A stretch of 64,000 bases of DNA from NCBI RefSeq assembly GCF_001761365.1, contig NZ_CP017477.1, positions 1,448,501 to 1,512,500 on the forward strand, given 5' to 3'. Shown here one piece after another: positions 43,141-53,901 of this stretch (its first letter is position 1; every line of letters starts with the position of its first letter). Source of the stretch: Polaribacter vadi. GTDB lineage: Bacteria; Bacteroidota; Bacteroidia; Flavobacteriales; Flavobacteriaceae. The notes under the pieces are model-generated. The model was not told where the DNA came from. It searched no databases and saw only the letters and a list, made by a program, of their open reading frames with translations. The translations under genes and the position numbers were made by a program.

Positions 43141-43746
43141 ATGCTTATTATTGGAATTGCAGGAGGAACTGGAAGTGGAAAAACTACTGTTGTAAATCAA
43201 ATTGTTAAACAATTACCAACAGATGAAGTTTGTGTAATTTCACAAGATTCTTACTACAAAGAAACCCATAATCTTTCTTACGAAGAACGTACAAAAATAA
43301 ATTTCGATCATCCAAGAGCTATCGATTTTGAGTTGCTAATTAAGCACTTAAAAGATTTAAAAAAAGGAAAAACAATTAAACAACCAGTTTATTCTTTTGT
43401 AACTCACAACAGAACAGAAGACTTTTTAAAAACACATCCTAGAAAAGTAGTAATTGTTGAAGGAATTCTTATATTTAACAATGAGGAATTACGTGATCTT
43501 TTTGATATAAAAATCTTTGTACACGCAGAAACAGACGAACGTTTAATAAGAAGAGTTCGTAGAGATATTACAGAAAGAGGCAGAGATATTGATGAAGTAT
43601 TAAATCGTTATCAAAACACTTTAAAACCAATGCACTTGCAGTTTATAGAACCAACTAAAAACTTTGCAGATATTATTATTCCTAATGATAGATACAACAC
43701 TGTTGCCATTGACGTGGTTAGAAGTGTTATAAATGAGCGCTTATAA
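43141..43746 (+). CDS. udk: Uridine/cytidine kinase
   Basis: A 201-aa P-loop kinase that phosphorylates uridine and cytidine. The start is ATG 43141 (MLIIGIAGGTGSGKTT), with Walker A GGTGSGKTT at residues 8-16; frames to the left run into the terminator. Also visible are ISQDSYYKETHNLSYEER, NFDHPRAIDFELL and FVHAETDERLIRRVRRD. The ftsB-like ATG overlaps its stop, so the two are co-transcribed. Confidence 0.94.
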   Translation: MLIIGIAGGTGSGKTTVVNQIVKQLPTDEVCVISQDSYYKETHNLSYEERTKINFDHPRAIDFELLIKHLKDLKKGKTIKQPVYSFVTHNRTEDFLKTHPRKVVIVEGILIFNNEELRDLFDIKIFVHAETDERLIRRVRRDITERGRDIDEVLNRYQNTLKPMHLQFIEPTKNFADIIIPNDRYNTVAIDVVRSVINERL

Positions 43747-44066
43747 TGAGTTTTTTCGAACGTTTAAAAAGTAATTCCGTCTTTAAAATCCTTACAAATA
43801 TTTTTGTAATGATTTTAGTGCCTTTTATTATTTGGATGCTTTTTTTTGATGAAAACTCCTATTTAATTCATCGAAAATTTAATACAGAAATAGAGGATTT
43901 AGAAAGCACGATTTCTTTCTACGAAGATAAAATTTCGAATGATAAGGAAACCATCAAAAAATTGCAAGATTCTTTAGAATTAGAACGTTTTGCGAGAGAA
44001 CAATATTTAATGAAAAAAGAAAACGAAGATATTTATATAATTGAATTTGATACCATAAAAAAATAA
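43746..44066 (+). CDS. FtsB/DivIC-type septum formation initiator
   Basis: A 106-aa bitopic membrane protein: short cytoplasmic N-terminus, one hydrophobic segment (FKILTNIFVMILVPFIIWMLFF), then a coiled coil with IEDLESTISFYEDKISNDKETIKKLQ and the terminal ERFAREQYLMKKENEDIYII typical of FtsB/DivIC. It acts in the divisome with FtsL/FtsQ partners. It overlaps udk and the mutA start by one base each. Confidence 0.88.
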   Translation: MSFFERLKSNSVFKILTNIFVMILVPFIIWMLFFDENSYLIHRKFNTEIEDLESTISFYEDKISNDKETIKKLQDSLELERFAREQYLMKKENEDIYIIEFDTIKK

Positions 44067-45415
44067 TGAGTAACTTTCTATTTGATGAATTTGAACCTGT
44101 ATCTGCAAATGCTTGGAAACAAAAAATTCAAGTAGATTTAAAAGGTGCAGATTATAATGAAACCTTGCTTTGGCAAACTGATGAAGGGATTACTGTAAGA
44201 CCTTTTTATACGAAAGAAGATAGGACTAATTCACAAATAAATCTACCTAAAAAAGGCTATAACATTTGCCAAACTATTTTTATAGATGATGAAAAAATAG
44301 CCAATTCTTTAGCTGTTGATGCCTTAAAAAGAGGTGCAAATGCTATTCAATTCAAAGCTGTTAAAAAATTCGATTATAAAACTGTTCTAAATAAAATTGA
44401 TGTAAAAAAAACAACAATTTACTTCAAACTTTCTTTTTTAAATGCTGATTTTCAAATAGAACTTTCTAATTTTTGTAATTCAGAAAACACCTTTTTTCAA
44501 ACAGATATTATTGGCAATTTAGGAAAGATTGGTAATTGGTTTATCAACTTAAAAGAAGACCATAAACAATTAGATAAAATTATTTCAGCAACTCATAATT
44601 GTATTTCAATTTCTGGAGATTTATACCAAAATGCTGGCGCTAATTTAAGCCAACAATTGGCATATAGTTTAGCACATGCAAATGAATATCTAAATTATTT
44701 TGGTAAAGAAGTAGCTTCTAAAATTCACTTTAATTTTTCAGTTGGCAGCAATTACTTTTTTGAAATTGCAAAATTAAGAGCTTTTCGTATTTTATGGGAA
44801 TCGCTTTTAAATGAATATGATGTAAAAAATGTAGAGGCTCATATTTTTACACAACCAAGTTTACGTAACAAAACTATTTATGATTATAACGTAAATATGT
44901 TGCGAACCACCTCTGAATGCATGAGTGCAATTTTAGGAGGTTCAAACACAATTTCTAATGTTTCTTATGATGAAATTTATCATAAATCAAATGAATTTGG
45001 AGAACGAATTTCAAGAAATCAACTCCTAATTTTACAGCAAGAAAGTTACTTAAAAGAAGCGCAAAATTTTGCAGATGGCGCTTATTATATTGAAACAATT
45101 ACCAATCAATTAGCAGAAAAAGCGTTGGTCATTTTTCAACAAATAGAAAAAGCTGGTGGATTTTTACATCAATTGAAAGCAGGAATCATCCAAAGAAAAA
45201 TTCAAGAAAGTGCTTCAAAAGAAGACGAAAATTTCAATGATAAAAAAATTGTTTTATTAGGAACAAATATGCAAATCAACAAAGCTGATACAATGAAGCA
45301 AGATTTGGAATTGTATCCTTTTGTAAAACAACGAAATATCAAAACAATCATTACTCCAATTATCAGAAAACGTCTTTCTGAAACTGTTGAAAAAGAACGT
45401 TTAGACAATGAGTAG
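44066..45415 (+). CDS. mutA: Methylmalonyl-CoA mutase, small (beta) subunit
   Basis: A 449-aa subunit that lacks the full cobalamin-binding domain and forms the heterodimer with the next gene product. Family wording includes [28 protein letters not shown] and [19 protein letters not shown]. It overlaps mutB by eight bases. Together they convert succinyl-CoA and methylmalonyl-CoA, part of propionate metabolism in Bacteroidota. Confidence 0.93.
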   Translation: MSNFLFDEFEPVSANAWKQKIQVDLKGADYNETLLWQTDEGITVRPFYTKEDRTNSQINLPKKGYNICQTIFIDDEKIANSLAVDALKRGANAIQFKAVKKFDYKTVLNKIDVKKTTIYFKLSFLNADFQIELSNFCNSENTFFQTDIIGNLGKIGNWFINLKEDHKQLDKIISATHNCISISGDLYQNAGANLSQQLAYSLAHANEYLNYFGKEVASKIHFNFSVGSNYFFEIAKLRAFRILWESLLNEYDVKNVEAHIFTQPSLRNKTIYDYNVNMLRTTSECMSAILGGSNTISNVSYDEIYHKSNEFGERISRNQLLILQQESYLKEAQNFADGAYYIETITNQLAEKALVIFQQIEKAGGFLHQLKAGIIQRKIQESASKEDENFNDKKIVLLGTNMQINKADTMKQDLELYPFVKQRNIKTIITPIIRKRLSETVEKERLDNE

Positions 45416-47471
45416 AAAAGATGTTTCAAATATAAAATTAGCGAAAAGTGCAAAGCCTAATACAAAAAGCTTTCAGCACGAAGATTTCGTTGCTGGAATT
45501 GCTCCGAATTTAAGAGGTCCATATTCAACAATGTACGTTCGTAGACCTTGGACAATTAGGCAATATGCAGGTTTTTCTACTGCAGAAGAAAGCAATGCTT
45601 TTTATAGAAGAAATTTAGAAGCTGGGCAAAAAGGATTGTCAGTTGCTTTTGATTTAGCCACTCACAGAGGGTATGATTCTGATCACGAACGTGTGCAAGG
45701 AGATGTTGGTAAAGCTGGTGTTGCTATAGATTCTGTGGAAGATATGAAGGTTTTGTTTGATCAAATTCCTTTGGATAAAATGTCGGTTTCTATGACTATG
45801 AATGGTGCAGTTTTACCCATTTTAGCTTTTTATATTGTTGCAGCAGAAGAACAAGGTGTTGCTCCTGAATTATTATCAGGAACTATTCAAAATGATATTT
45901 TAAAGGAGTTTATGGTACGAAATACCTACATCTATCCTCCTGCTCCATCTATGAAAATTATTGCTGATATTTTTGAATATACTAGCAATAAAATGCCAAA
46001 ATACAATTCGATTTCAATTTCTGGATATCATATGCAAGAAGCAGGAGCTACTGCAGAAATTGAATTGGCATATACGTTAGCTGATGGTTTAGAATACATT
46101 AAAAAAGGAATTGAAACAGGAATGGATATTGATGCTTTTGCACCAAGATTATCGTTCTTTTGGGCAATTGGCATGGATCATTTTACAGAAATTGCCAAAT
46201 TAAGAGCTGCAAGAATGTTATGGTCCAAAATTGTAAAACAATTCCATCCAAAAAACCAAAAATCGTTAGCTTTAAGAACACATTGCCAAACAAGTGGTTG
46301 GTCTTTAACTGAGCAAGATCCTTTTAATAACATTGCCAGAACTACTATTGAAGCAATGGCTGCCGTTTTTGGAGGCACTCAAAGTTTACATACAAATGCA
46401 TTGGATGAAGCAATTGCTTTACCAACAGATTTTTCTGCAAGAATTGCTAGAAATACACAAATATTTTTACAGCAAGAAACCCATATTACAAAAACAGTAG
46501 ATCCTTGGGCTGGCAGTTATCATGTTGAAAAATTAACGGAAGATATTGCTAATAAAGCTTGGGAATTAATCAAAGAAGTAGAAGATTTAGGAGGAATGAC
46601 CAAAGCTATTGAAAAGGGAATTCCGAAGTTACGTATTGAAGAAGCTGCTGCAAAAAAACAAGCAAAAATTGATAGTGGCCAAGATGTAATTGTTGGTGTA
46701 AATAAATACAAACTAAAACAAGAAGATCCTTTACATATTTTAGAAGTTGATAATGAAGCTGTTCGTAAATCTCAAATTGAACGTTTAAATCAACTAAAAG
46801 CATCAAGAAATTCAGCAGAAGTTGAAAAATGTTTAGTAAATTTAACCAATGCTGCAAAATCGGGTGAAGAAAATCTACTTGATTTAGCTGTAAAAGCAGC
46901 AAAGAAAAGAGCTACTTTAGGTGAAATATCTGATGCTTTAGAAGTTGTTTTTGGCAGACATAAGGCTGTGACTAAAACCATATCTGGTGTGTATAGTAAA
47001 GAGATAAAAGACGATAAATTATTCAAAAAAGCATCTGAATTAGCAGATAAATTTGCTGAATTAGAAGGAAGACGTCCAAGAATTATGATTGCCAAATTAG
47101 GGCAAGATGGTCATGATAGAGGTGCAAAAGTAGTAGCAACTGGATATGCAGATCTAGGTTTTGATGTTGATATTGGACCACTTTTTCAAACACCAGAAGA
47201 AGCTACAAAACAAGCTGTAGAAAATGATGTGCATATTTTAGGAATTTCCTCTTTAGCTGCTGGGCATAAAACTTTAGTTCCTCAAGTAATTGCAGAACTT
47301 AAAAAACACGGACGAGAAGATATTATGGTGATTGTGGGTGGTGTAATTCCTTCACAAGATTATCAATTTTTATTCGATGCTGGTGCTGTTGGTATTTTTG
47401 GTCCTGGAACTAAAATTGCGCAAGCTGCTATCGATTTAATTACGATTTTAATTGATAGTGTAGTTGAGTAG
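45408..47471 (+). CDS. mutB: Methylmalonyl-CoA mutase, large (alpha) subunit
   Basis: A 687-aa catalytic subunit. The N-terminal TIM barrel has [20 protein letters not shown] and [21 protein letters not shown]. The C-terminal B12-binding domain has [20 protein letters not shown] (the DxHxxG motif, near residue 565-573) and the late [17 protein letters not shown]. It is a complete cobalamin-dependent mutase and needs an external supply of the cofactor or salvage. Confidence 0.97.
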   Translation: MSRKDVSNIKLAKSAKPNTKSFQHEDFVAGIAPNLRGPYSTMYVRRPWTIRQYAGFSTAEESNAFYRRNLEAGQKGLSVAFDLATHRGYDSDHERVQGDVGKAGVAIDSVEDMKVLFDQIPLDKMSVSMTMNGAVLPILAFYIVAAEEQGVAPELLSGTIQNDILKEFMVRNTYIYPPAPSMKIIADIFEYTSNKMPKYNSISISGYHMQEAGATAEIELAYTLADGLEYIKKGIETGMDIDAFAPRLSFFWAIGMDHFTEIAKLRAARMLWSKIVKQFHPKNQKSLALRTHCQTSGWSLTEQDPFNNIARTTIEAMAAVFGGTQSLHTNALDEAIALPTDFSARIARNTQIFLQQETHITKTVDPWAGSYHVEKLTEDIANKAWELIKEVEDLGGMTKAIEKGIPKLRIEEAAAKKQAKIDSGQDVIVGVNKYKLKQEDPLHILEVDNEAVRKSQIERLNQLKASRNSAEVEKCLVNLTNAAKSGEENLLDLAVKAAKKRATLGEISDALEVVFGRHKAVTKTISGVYSKEIKDDKLFKKASELADKFAELEGRRPRIMIAKLGQDGHDRGAKVVATGYADLGFDVDIGPLFQTPEEATKQAVENDVHILGISSLAAGHKTLVPQVIAELKKHGREDIMVIVGGVIPSQDYQFLFDAGAVGIFGPGTKIAQAAIDLITILIDSVVE

Positions 47472-47558
47472 ATCTTTAGTAGTATCAAAATCCATTATAA
47501 ATTAACTTAATCTGCTGATACAGTTAATAAAGATAATTTTTCTTTTTTATCTTTACGT

Positions 47559-48434
47559 ATGGCAAAAATTTTAATTACAGGAGGTACAGGTTTAGTAGGT
47601 AGCAGACTTACAAAATTGTTGATGGATAAAAATCACGAAGTTGTAATACTTACCAGAAGTCCTGATGCAAAAAACGAGTATCAATGGGATATTCAAAAGA
47701 AAACTATCGATACAAAAGCATTCGAAAATACGGATTATATTATTCATTTGGCTGGAGCTGGAATTGCTGATGAACGCTGGACAGAAGAACGAAAAAAAGT
47801 AATTATTGATAGCAGAGTTGAAAGTGCTAATTTACTTTTTGAAACTGTAAAGAAAGAAAACATCAACTTAAAAGGTTTTATTTCTGCTTCTGGAAGTGGT
47901 TATTATGGAGCTGTTACAACCGATAAAATTTTTACAGAATTTGACAAAGCTGGGAACGATTTTTTAGGTGAAGTTTGTGAGAAATGGGAAAATGCTGCAC
48001 ATCAATTTAAAGCCTTAAAAATACCTGTAACTATTTTAAGAACTGGTATTGTGTTGTCTGAAAAAGGTGGTGCTTTAGAGAAGATGAAATTGCCAGTAAT
48101 ATCGCCTTTAGGTTCTGGAAAACAATACATGCCTTGGATTCATATTGATGATTTATGTGAAATGTACATCCAAGCTATTGAAAGTAATTTATTGGATGTG
48201 TTTAATGCTGTTGGTCCAGAACATCATACAAGTACAACATTTTCTAAAACCTTAGCAAAAAGTATCCATAGACCTTATTTAGGTATTTGTGTGCCTAGCT
48301 TTATGCTGAAACTTTTATATGGTGACATGTCTAAAATTCTTTTAGAAGGAAGTAGAATTTCATCAAAAAAAATTGAACAAACTGGATATTCTTTCCAATA
48401 TGAAACATTGGAAAAAGCTTTAAATAATCTATAA
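47559..48434 (+). CDS. TIGR01777-family SDR-like epimerase
   Basis: A 291-aa extended SDR protein of the TIGR01777 family (SulA/YfcH-like): AKILITGGTGLVGSRLTKLL, WDIQKKTIDTKAFENTDYIIHLAGAGIAD, FISASGSGYYG and the late PYLGICVPSFMLKLLYGDMSKILLEG. The reaction is unknown. A TATCTTTA at 47548-47555 is only four bases upstream of the ATG. A bidirectional terminator follows. Confidence 0.9.
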   Translation: MAKILITGGTGLVGSRLTKLLMDKNHEVVILTRSPDAKNEYQWDIQKKTIDTKAFENTDYIIHLAGAGIADERWTEERKKVIIDSRVESANLLFETVKKENINLKGFISASGSGYYGAVTTDKIFTEFDKAGNDFLGEVCEKWENAAHQFKALKIPVTILRTGIVLSEKGGALEKMKLPVISPLGSGKQYMPWIHIDDLCEMYIQAIESNLLDVFNAVGPEHHTSTTFSKTLAKSIHRPYLGICVPSFMLKLLYGDMSKILLEGSRISSKKIEQTGYSFQYETLEKALNNL

Positions 48435-48469
48435 AAGAAAATCCGAGTTAAAAACTCGGATTTTCTTTT
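48433..48469. terminator. Bidirectional rho-independent terminator
   Basis: AAAAGAAAATCCGAGTT and AACTCGGATTTTCTTTT form a perfect 17-bp stem with a 3-base loop, between convergent genes ending at 48434 and 48493. Confidence 0.93.
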
Positions 48470-48492
48470 GTATTATAATAAAAGGTTACAAT

Positions 48493-49128
48493 CTAAAATG
48501 TTGACGTAATATTTAAAGCGACTTCACTCCAAGTTTTAGAAACACCATCTGCACCTGTATGTAACAATTCACATACTTTGTTTAAAGTTCCCAAAGCTTT
48601 ACCTGCATTCCAATCATTCACATCAATAGTAGCATTCATGCTAAACTTTTTATCAGCAATTGTGTATGTGAAAGGTATGTCTTTTGTTTCGCCATTCATG
48701 GTTAATTTTGCGATTCCAGTAGTATCATCTGTAATTATTAATTTCCCAGAAAGCATGTTTGTATCCTCCATGATTCCAAAGAAATTTTTTCTTATTTTAA
48801 AATCTCTGCTAGCATCTTTTGTATATAAACTACTAATAGGAATCGAAAATTCGGTGTTATGAATAGCTTCTTTTACAGAGTTTCCTTCACCTCCAGAAAG
48901 AACATCAACTTTAGTAAACCAACCATTAACGCCCACTTTTTCTGTAGTTTTATAAGCTACAAAATTAATATCGTTTTCAGCATTTGAAACTGCAAAAGGA
49001 GCTGTGCTTTTTTTAGTTTCAACAGCAGGAGTTTCTTTTGAGTCTTCTTTTTTAGCATCAGATTTACAGGCTGAAAAATTAAATACTATTGCTATAAATA
49101 AAAATGAAATTATACTTATATTTTTCAT
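48493..49128 (-). CDS. YceI-family lipoprotein
   Basis: A 211-aa lipoprotein: the signal is ISIISFLFIAIVFNFSACK with Cys21. A YceI-type lipocalin-like barrel follows (INFVAYKTTEKVGVNGWF, FSIPISSLYTKDASRDFKIRKNFFG, DIPFTYTIADKKFSMNATIDVNDW). YceI proteins bind isoprenoid-like or other hydrophobic molecules. It is anchored in the periplasm or outer membrane. It stands beside acbP but is 20 bp downstream, so it may be part of that transcript. Confidence 0.88.
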   Translation of the reverse strand: MKNISIISFLFIAIVFNFSACKSDAKKEDSKETPAVETKKSTAPFAVSNAENDINFVAYKTTEKVGVNGWFTKVDVLSGGEGNSVKEAIHNTEFSIPISSLYTKDASRDFKIRKNFFGIMEDTNMLSGKLIITDDTTGIAKLTMNGETKDIPFTYTIADKKFSMNATIDVNDWNAGKALGTLNKVCELLHTGADGVSKTWSEVALNITSTF

Positions 49129-49148
49129 CGATTATATTCTTTTGAAAT

Positions 49149-49424
49149 TTAAATTGAGTTCGCTAATTCTATATATTCTTTTTTTGCTTGTTCAGAGCTC
49201 ATTCCTTTTAATTGCACCCAAGCATTAAATTTAAAAGCACTTCTAACATCTGAACCACTTTTAACTGTAGATTTATTACCAAAATTTGCCTGCTTATAAT
49301 AAGCATAAAATTTTAGCATAATATCTGGAGCAAGTGCTTTTTTTAATTTTGATATTTTATCAAAAGCAGCTTTATACTCTTCGTCTAAATTGGTTTTATT
49401 TTCCTGCGATAATTTGAACACCAC
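49149..49424 (-). CDS. Acyl-CoA-binding protein (ACBP)
   Basis: A 91-aa ACBP-fold protein. It has EYKAAFDKISKLKKALAPDIMLKFYAYYKQANFG and RSAFKFNAWVQLKGMSSEQAKKEYIELA, the four-helix ACBP signature. The start is a GTG (49424 or 49421) inside the end of psd, since no ATG occurs before the conserved region. It carries acyl-CoA esters in the cytoplasm. The overlap suggests coupling with psd. Confidence 0.9.
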   Translation of the reverse strand: MVFKLSQENKTNLDEEYKAAFDKISKLKKALAPDIMLKFYAYYKQANFGNKSTVKSGSDVRSAFKFNAWVQLKGMSSEQAKKEYIELANSI

Positions 49425-50052
49425 CTTTTACTTTATCTCCTAATTTTACATTTACTTTAGTTCCTAAAGGTAAATAAACATCTACTCTAGAACCAAATTT
49501 TATAAACCCTGCATCTGTACCTTGCACAACAGTATCACCTACTTTGGCATAATTAACGATTCGCTTTGCTAAGGCACCTGCAATTTGTCTGTATAAAATT
49601 TCTCCCATAGAATTATTATCGATAACAACAGTAGTTCTTTCGTTTTCTGTTGATGCCTTTGGGTGCCAAGCAACTAAATATTTACCTGGATGATATTTAC
49701 TATATTTTATAACTCCACTCATTGCATATCTGGTAACATGCACATTTATTGGAGACATAAAAATTGATATTTGTAATCTTTTATCTTTAAAATATTCTGG
49801 CTCTTCAACTTCCTCTATTACAACAACCTTACCATCTACAGGTGCAATTATTGTGTTTTCATCTAAAACTGCAACTCTTTTTGGGTTTCTGAAAAACTGC
49901 AATACAATAATTAAAAAAACAATAGCAAAAACTTGAATAGATTTAGTTATCCAAATAATATCAATAAACCTTTCTACTGATAATATAATAGCAATTACAA
50001 TAATAAAAGTAATGGCAATAATTTTATAGCCTTCTTTATGAAATCGAATCAT
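49396..50052 (-). CDS. psd: Phosphatidylserine decarboxylase (short type)
   Basis: A 218-aa inner-membrane enzyme that makes phosphatidylethanolamine. Two hydrophobic segments (17-53) are followed by the catalytic region. Self-cleavage is at Gly187-Ser188 in FIKFGSRVDVYLPLG, giving the pyruvoyl group. Also RNPKRVAVLDENTIIAPVDGKV. It is the archaeal/Bacteroidota short form. It lies two bases from cdsA and overlaps acbP. Confidence 0.93.
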   Translation of the reverse strand: MIRFHKEGYKIIAITFIIVIAIILSVERFIDIIWITKSIQVFAIVFLIIVLQFFRNPKRVAVLDENTIIAPVDGKVVVIEEVEEPEYFKDKRLQISIFMSPINVHVTRYAMSGVIKYSKYHPGKYLVAWHPKASTENERTTVVIDNNSMGEILYRQIAGALAKRIVNYAKVGDTVVQGTDAGFIKFGSRVDVYLPLGTKVNVKLGDKVKGGVQIIAGK

Positions 50053-50054
50053 TT

Positions 50055-50849
50055 TTAAATAATAAAGTTAATATACAAATATACAAATGGTGCAGCAAAC
50101 AACAAGCTATCTAACCTGTCTAAAATACCTCCATGACCAGGCATAATATTTCCACTGTCTTTTATGTTTGCTTGTCGTTTAAATTTTGATTCTACTAAAT
50201 CCCCAATCGTACCAACTAAGGATACAATAACAGCAATAATTAACCAGTTTAAAAGAGAAAAATCTAAATTAAATTTACTAATGACCAAACCTGCAAGTAA
50301 AGAGAAAATTAAACCTCCAAAAAGACCTTCTATCGTTTTTTTTGGCGATACTGATGGGAATAATTTATTTTTTCCGAAGTTTTTACCTATTAGAAAAGCA
50401 AAAGAATCGTTTACCCAAATAATGCATAAAATACTAATCATTAAATATGGATGAAAACTATTATTATGAAAAGGTAATAAAATTAAAAAACACATAGAAA
50501 AAATTATGTATCTTATGGTAGTACCTAATTTAAATCGATCGTTAGTAAATTTTACAGCTTTTTCTGTAAATAACTGATAGATTAAAGATAAAGAAGATAA
50601 AATTGTAATTGCTAAAATACCTGTAATTATAAAACTTTCCTGTCTTTTAATCATTAAAAAAAGAACAAAAGGAAAGAAAACATAAGCTGCATAGTTTTTA
50701 GTCTTTATCATCTTAGAGAATTCCCAAATAGCTAAAAAACCAAATATTGTAATTAAGACAATATAAGATTCTTGAGAAAAAAGAATGGAAGAGACAAAAA
50801 TTAAAATGTAAACAATTCCAGAAAAAATCCTTCTTAAAAGGTTGCGCAT
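50055..50849 (-). CDS. cdsA: Phosphatidate cytidylyltransferase
   Basis: A 264-aa membrane protein with about seven hydrophobic segments that makes CDP-diacylglycerol. The C-terminal signature reads TIEGLFGGLIFSLLAG, GTIGDLVESKFKRQANIKDSG and MPGHGGILDRLDSLLF. It precedes psd by two bases and follows the LUD gene by one, in the conserved order ftsH-LUD-cdsA-psd. Confidence 0.95.
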   Translation of the reverse strand: MRNLLRRIFSGIVYILIFVSSILFSQESYIVLITIFGFLAIWEFSKMIKTKNYAAYVFFPFVLFLMIKRQESFIITGILAITILSSLSLIYQLFTEKAVKFTNDRFKLGTTIRYIIFSMCFLILLPFHNNSFHPYLMISILCIIWVNDSFAFLIGKNFGKNKLFPSVSPKKTIEGLFGGLIFSLLAGLVISKFNLDFSLLNWLIIAVIVSLVGTIGDLVESKFKRQANIKDSGNIMPGHGGILDRLDSLLFAAPFVYLYINFII

Positions 50850-50850
50850 A

Positions 50851-51435
50851 TTATAAATCTTCTAACAGCAGCAAATATAAGTTTTTTGAGTTATTGTTAC
50901 CATGGTTTAAAAAATTATCATCATTATTATTAATGTTATAATTTTTTACGGAAGTAATATTGGTAGGTAAGCTACTTTTAAATTTGGATTTAATACCTGT
51001 TAAACCTTGACCTGTATCTTTAACTAATTGACTTGTAGTAGCAAAAACAATAAAGTTTTGCGGAAATTCTTTTAATCGAGTACTTTTTAATTGATTTGAT
51101 GAAAATAAAATATCTCCATTTTCTGCAATTAAATGCTCACAAGAAGTAAGAATAGTTGTGTCTTCATTGTAAGAAGACACAACATTTATACTTTTTTTAT
51201 CAAATAAAAAATCTAATCTAGTATCTAAAAGGTGAATATCTTCCCAATTATTTTCTGCAATAACTTTTTTAAAATTACTAATTAGTTCTTGCTTATTGAT
51301 GCTATATAAAAATTTACCACCTTTTTTTACAAAATTATGTACAAAAAGATCATCCAGAGAAAGTTTTACTTCCTGCTTTTTTATTTCTGCATCCTCTTTA
51401 GTAGGGAGGTTAAAAAGTTTTTTGAAAAGATTCAT
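50851..51435 (-). CDS. LUD-domain protein
   Basis: A 194-aa LutC/YkgG-type LUD domain protein: LISNFKKVIAENNW, LLDTRLDFLFDKKSINVV, ILTSCEHLIAENGDILFSS and TTSQLVKDTGQGL. Such proteins are found in lactate utilisation, but this short form is always coupled to ftsH in Bacteroidota and its job there is unclear. It lies six bases from ftsH. Confidence 0.82.
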   Translation of the reverse strand: MNLFKKLFNLPTKEDAEIKKQEVKLSLDDLFVHNFVKKGGKFLYSINKQELISNFKKVIAENNWEDIHLLDTRLDFLFDKKSINVVSSYNEDTTILTSCEHLIAENGDILFSSNQLKSTRLKEFPQNFIVFATTSQLVKDTGQGLTGIKSKFKSSLPTNITSVKNYNINNNDDNFLNHGNNNSKNLYLLLLEDL

Positions 51436-51441
51436 TTAATA

Positions 51442-53424
51442 TTATGCTTCAGGTATTTTATCTACTGTAGGAATATTGTCCTCTTTTACAACTTGACCAA
51501 CCTCTAAATCATTTTCAAAAGGTCTTTTTCCAAAGATTTTTTGTAAATCATCTTTAAAAATAACTTCCTTTTCTAATAATAATTCAGCAAGCACTGTTAA
51601 TTTTTCTTTATTTTTTGAAAGCAATTCAACAGCTCTTACGTATTGAATTTCTATCATTTTAGAAATTTCTTTATCGATAGTTTTCCCTGTTTCTTCACTA
51701 TAAGGTTTCACAAAAGAATCGTTTCCTGTAGAATCATAATAAGTAATGTTACCCACTTTATCATTTAATCCATAAACAGTAACCATTGCTCTTGCTTGCT
51801 TGGTAACTTTTTCTAAATCGCTTAATGCTCCTGTAGAAATTTTATTAAAGATGATTTTTTCTGCAGCTCTACCCCCTAAAGTAGCACACATTTCATCTAA
51901 CATTTGGTCTGTTTGCACAATTAGTCTTTCTGCAGGTAAATACCAAGCAGCTCCTAAAGATTGTCCTCTAGGCACAATTGTAACTTTTACCAAAGGTGCT
52001 GCATGTTCTAACATCCAACTTACAGTTGCATGACCAGCTTCATGAAAAGCAATTACTTCTTTTTCTTTTGGTGTAATTCTTTTCTTTTTCTTTTCTAAAC
52101 CACCTACAATTCTATCAACAGCATCTAAAAAGTCTTGATGATGAATTGCTTTTTTACCTTGTCTTGCAGCAATTAACGCAGCTTCATTACACATATTGGC
52201 AATATCTGCTCCAGAAAAACCTGGTGTTTGTTGTGCTAAAAATTCAATATTTACATCATCTGCCATTTTTAAAGGCTTAATATGTACTTCAAAAATTTCT
52301 TGTCTTTCTCTAATATCTGGTAAATCTACATAAATTTGACGATCAAAACGACCTGCTCTCATTAATGCACTATCTAAAACATCTGCTCTGTTGGTTGCTG
52401 CAATAACAATTACATTTACATCTGTTCCAAAACCATCCATTTCTGTTAATAACTGATTCAAAGTATTCTCACGTTCGTCATTTCCACCAGTCATACTATT
52501 TTTTCCACGAGCTCTACCAATGGCATCAATCTCATCAATAAAAATAATAGAAGGAGATTTTTGAGCAGCTTGCTTAAATAAATCTCTAACTCTAGAGGCT
52601 CCTACACCCACAAACATTTCTACGAAATCTGATCCTGATAAAGAGAAAAATGGTACACCAGCTTCTCCTGCAACAGCTTTCGCTAATAAAGTTTTCCCTG
52701 TTCCTGGAGGGCCAACTAGTAAAGCTCCTTTTGGTATTTTACCTCCTAAAGAAGTATATTTATCTGGGTTTTTTAAGAAATCTACAATTTCTTGAACCTC
52801 TTCTTTTGCACCTTCTAAACCAGCAACATTTTCGAATGTAGTTTTTACTTTGGTATCTTTATCAAATAATTTAGCTTTCGATTTTCCGATGCTAAAAATT
52901 TGACCTCCACCTCCACCTCCAGAGCCTCCTCCAGACATTCTTTTCATAAAAAATAACCATATAGCTATTAAAATGATGAATGGCAAAAAGCTAATAATTG
53001 TATCGAAAATACTTGTTCTTTCTTTATTTTCGATGTCTACAATTAAATCTGGTTTTTCTTCTTTTGCTAATTTTATATTTTCTTCAAAATTTCTTTGATC
53101 TCCAAAATTATATTCATAAACAGCAGAACCTGGTCTGTAAAATGTTGAATTTGTAAACTCTTTATGCTTTGATTTTTTTAAAGCAGCGTCTGTTAAAAAA
53201 ATTTGAGCAACATCTTTATTTAAAACAACAATTTTTTCAATATCGTTATCTCTTAAAATTTCGTCAAATTTATTTTTTGAAATACTTTTAGAAGCTAAAT
53301 CTCCACTACTAAAAAATTGCATAGCTATAATAGCTATTAGTACTGCTCCATAAATCCAATAAGAACTAAATTTAAGTTTTGGTAAATTCGATTTGTTGTC
53401 TTTATCTTTATTTTTATCACTCAT
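51442..53424 (-). CDS. ftsH: ATP-dependent zinc metalloprotease FtsH
   Basis: A 660-aa membrane-anchored AAA+ protease that degrades misfolded membrane and some regulatory proteins. A transmembrane segment lies at 24-40, and another near 145-160 with a Gly-rich linker after it. Walker A GPPGTGKT is at 238-245, Walker B FIDEID near 295-300, and the zinc motif HEAGH at 461-465. Length is normal. It is followed by LUD and cdsA and preceded by rsfS. Confidence 0.98.
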   Translation of the reverse strand: MSDKNKDKDNKSNLPKLKFSSYWIYGAVLIAIIAMQFFSSGDLASKSISKNKFDEILRDNDIEKIVVLNKDVAQIFLTDAALKKSKHKEFTNSTFYRPGSAVYEYNFGDQRNFEENIKLAKEEKPDLIVDIENKERTSIFDTIISFLPFIILIAIWLFFMKRMSGGGSGGGGGGQIFSIGKSKAKLFDKDTKVKTTFENVAGLEGAKEEVQEIVDFLKNPDKYTSLGGKIPKGALLVGPPGTGKTLLAKAVAGEAGVPFFSLSGSDFVEMFVGVGASRVRDLFKQAAQKSPSIIFIDEIDAIGRARGKNSMTGGNDERENTLNQLLTEMDGFGTDVNVIVIAATNRADVLDSALMRAGRFDRQIYVDLPDIRERQEIFEVHIKPLKMADDVNIEFLAQQTPGFSGADIANMCNEAALIAARQGKKAIHHQDFLDAVDRIVGGLEKKKKRITPKEKEVIAFHEAGHATVSWMLEHAAPLVKVTIVPRGQSLGAAWYLPAERLIVQTDQMLDEMCATLGGRAAEKIIFNKISTGALSDLEKVTKQARAMVTVYGLNDKVGNITYYDSTGNDSFVKPYSEETGKTIDKEISKMIEIQYVRAVELLSKNKEKLTVLAELLLEKEVIFKDDLQKIFGKRPFENDLEVGQVVKEDNIPTVDKIPEA

Positions 53425-53444
53425 ATGTTATAAAATGAATAGGA

Positions 53445-53813
53445 TTAAACTGGGTTAATTTCGGTGATTTTTGCATCACCCCAAAGGCTTTCAATGTCAT
53501 AATAATCTCTAACATGCTTTTGAAAAATATGAACCACTACATTTACGTAATCCATTAAAACCCATTCAGAGTTTGTTTGTCCTTCAATATGCCAAGGCTT
53601 GTCTTTTAGTTCTTTACTAACTACTTTTTGTACAGATCCAGAAATTGCATTTACTTGTGTATTAGAATTTCCTGAACAGATAATAAAATAATCGCAAACC
53701 GTGTTTTCTATCTCTCTTAAATCTAAAAGTTGAATATTTTCTCCTTTTACATCGTCTATACCTTTTATAATCAAAGAGATTAATTCGTCTATGTTTACTT
53801 GCTTTTTTGCCAT
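53445..53813 (-). CDS. rsfS: Ribosome silencing factor RsfS
   Basis: A 122-aa RsfS/YbeB/Iojap protein: NTVCDYFIICSGNSNTQVNAI, PWHIEGQTNSEWVLMDYVNVVVHIF and YYDIESLWGDA. It blocks subunit joining by binding L14 on the large ribosomal subunit. A TAACTTTG (minus strand, 53837-53844) is a good -7 box upstream. Confidence 0.94.
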   Translation of the reverse strand: MAKKQVNIDELISLIIKGIDDVKGENIQLLDLREIENTVCDYFIICSGNSNTQVNAISGSVQKVVSKELKDKPWHIEGQTNSEWVLMDYVNVVVHIFQKHVRDYYDIESLWGDAKITEINPV

Positions 53814-53836
53814 TAATTGTATTCTCTAAATTTTTA

Positions 53837-53855
53837 CAAAGTTATTATATTTTTG
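53837..53855. promoter_or_regulatory. Divergent -7 boxes for rsfS and birA
   Basis: TAACTTTG on the minus strand (53837-53844) points to rsfS, and TATTTTTG on the plus strand (53848-53855) points to birA. Both match TAnnTTTG. They are only three bases apart, so the two promoters probably compete. Confidence 0.6.
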
Positions 53856-53901
53856 CGAGTATTATGTGTAATTTTGAACTACTTTACACATTATTTAACA
53901 G

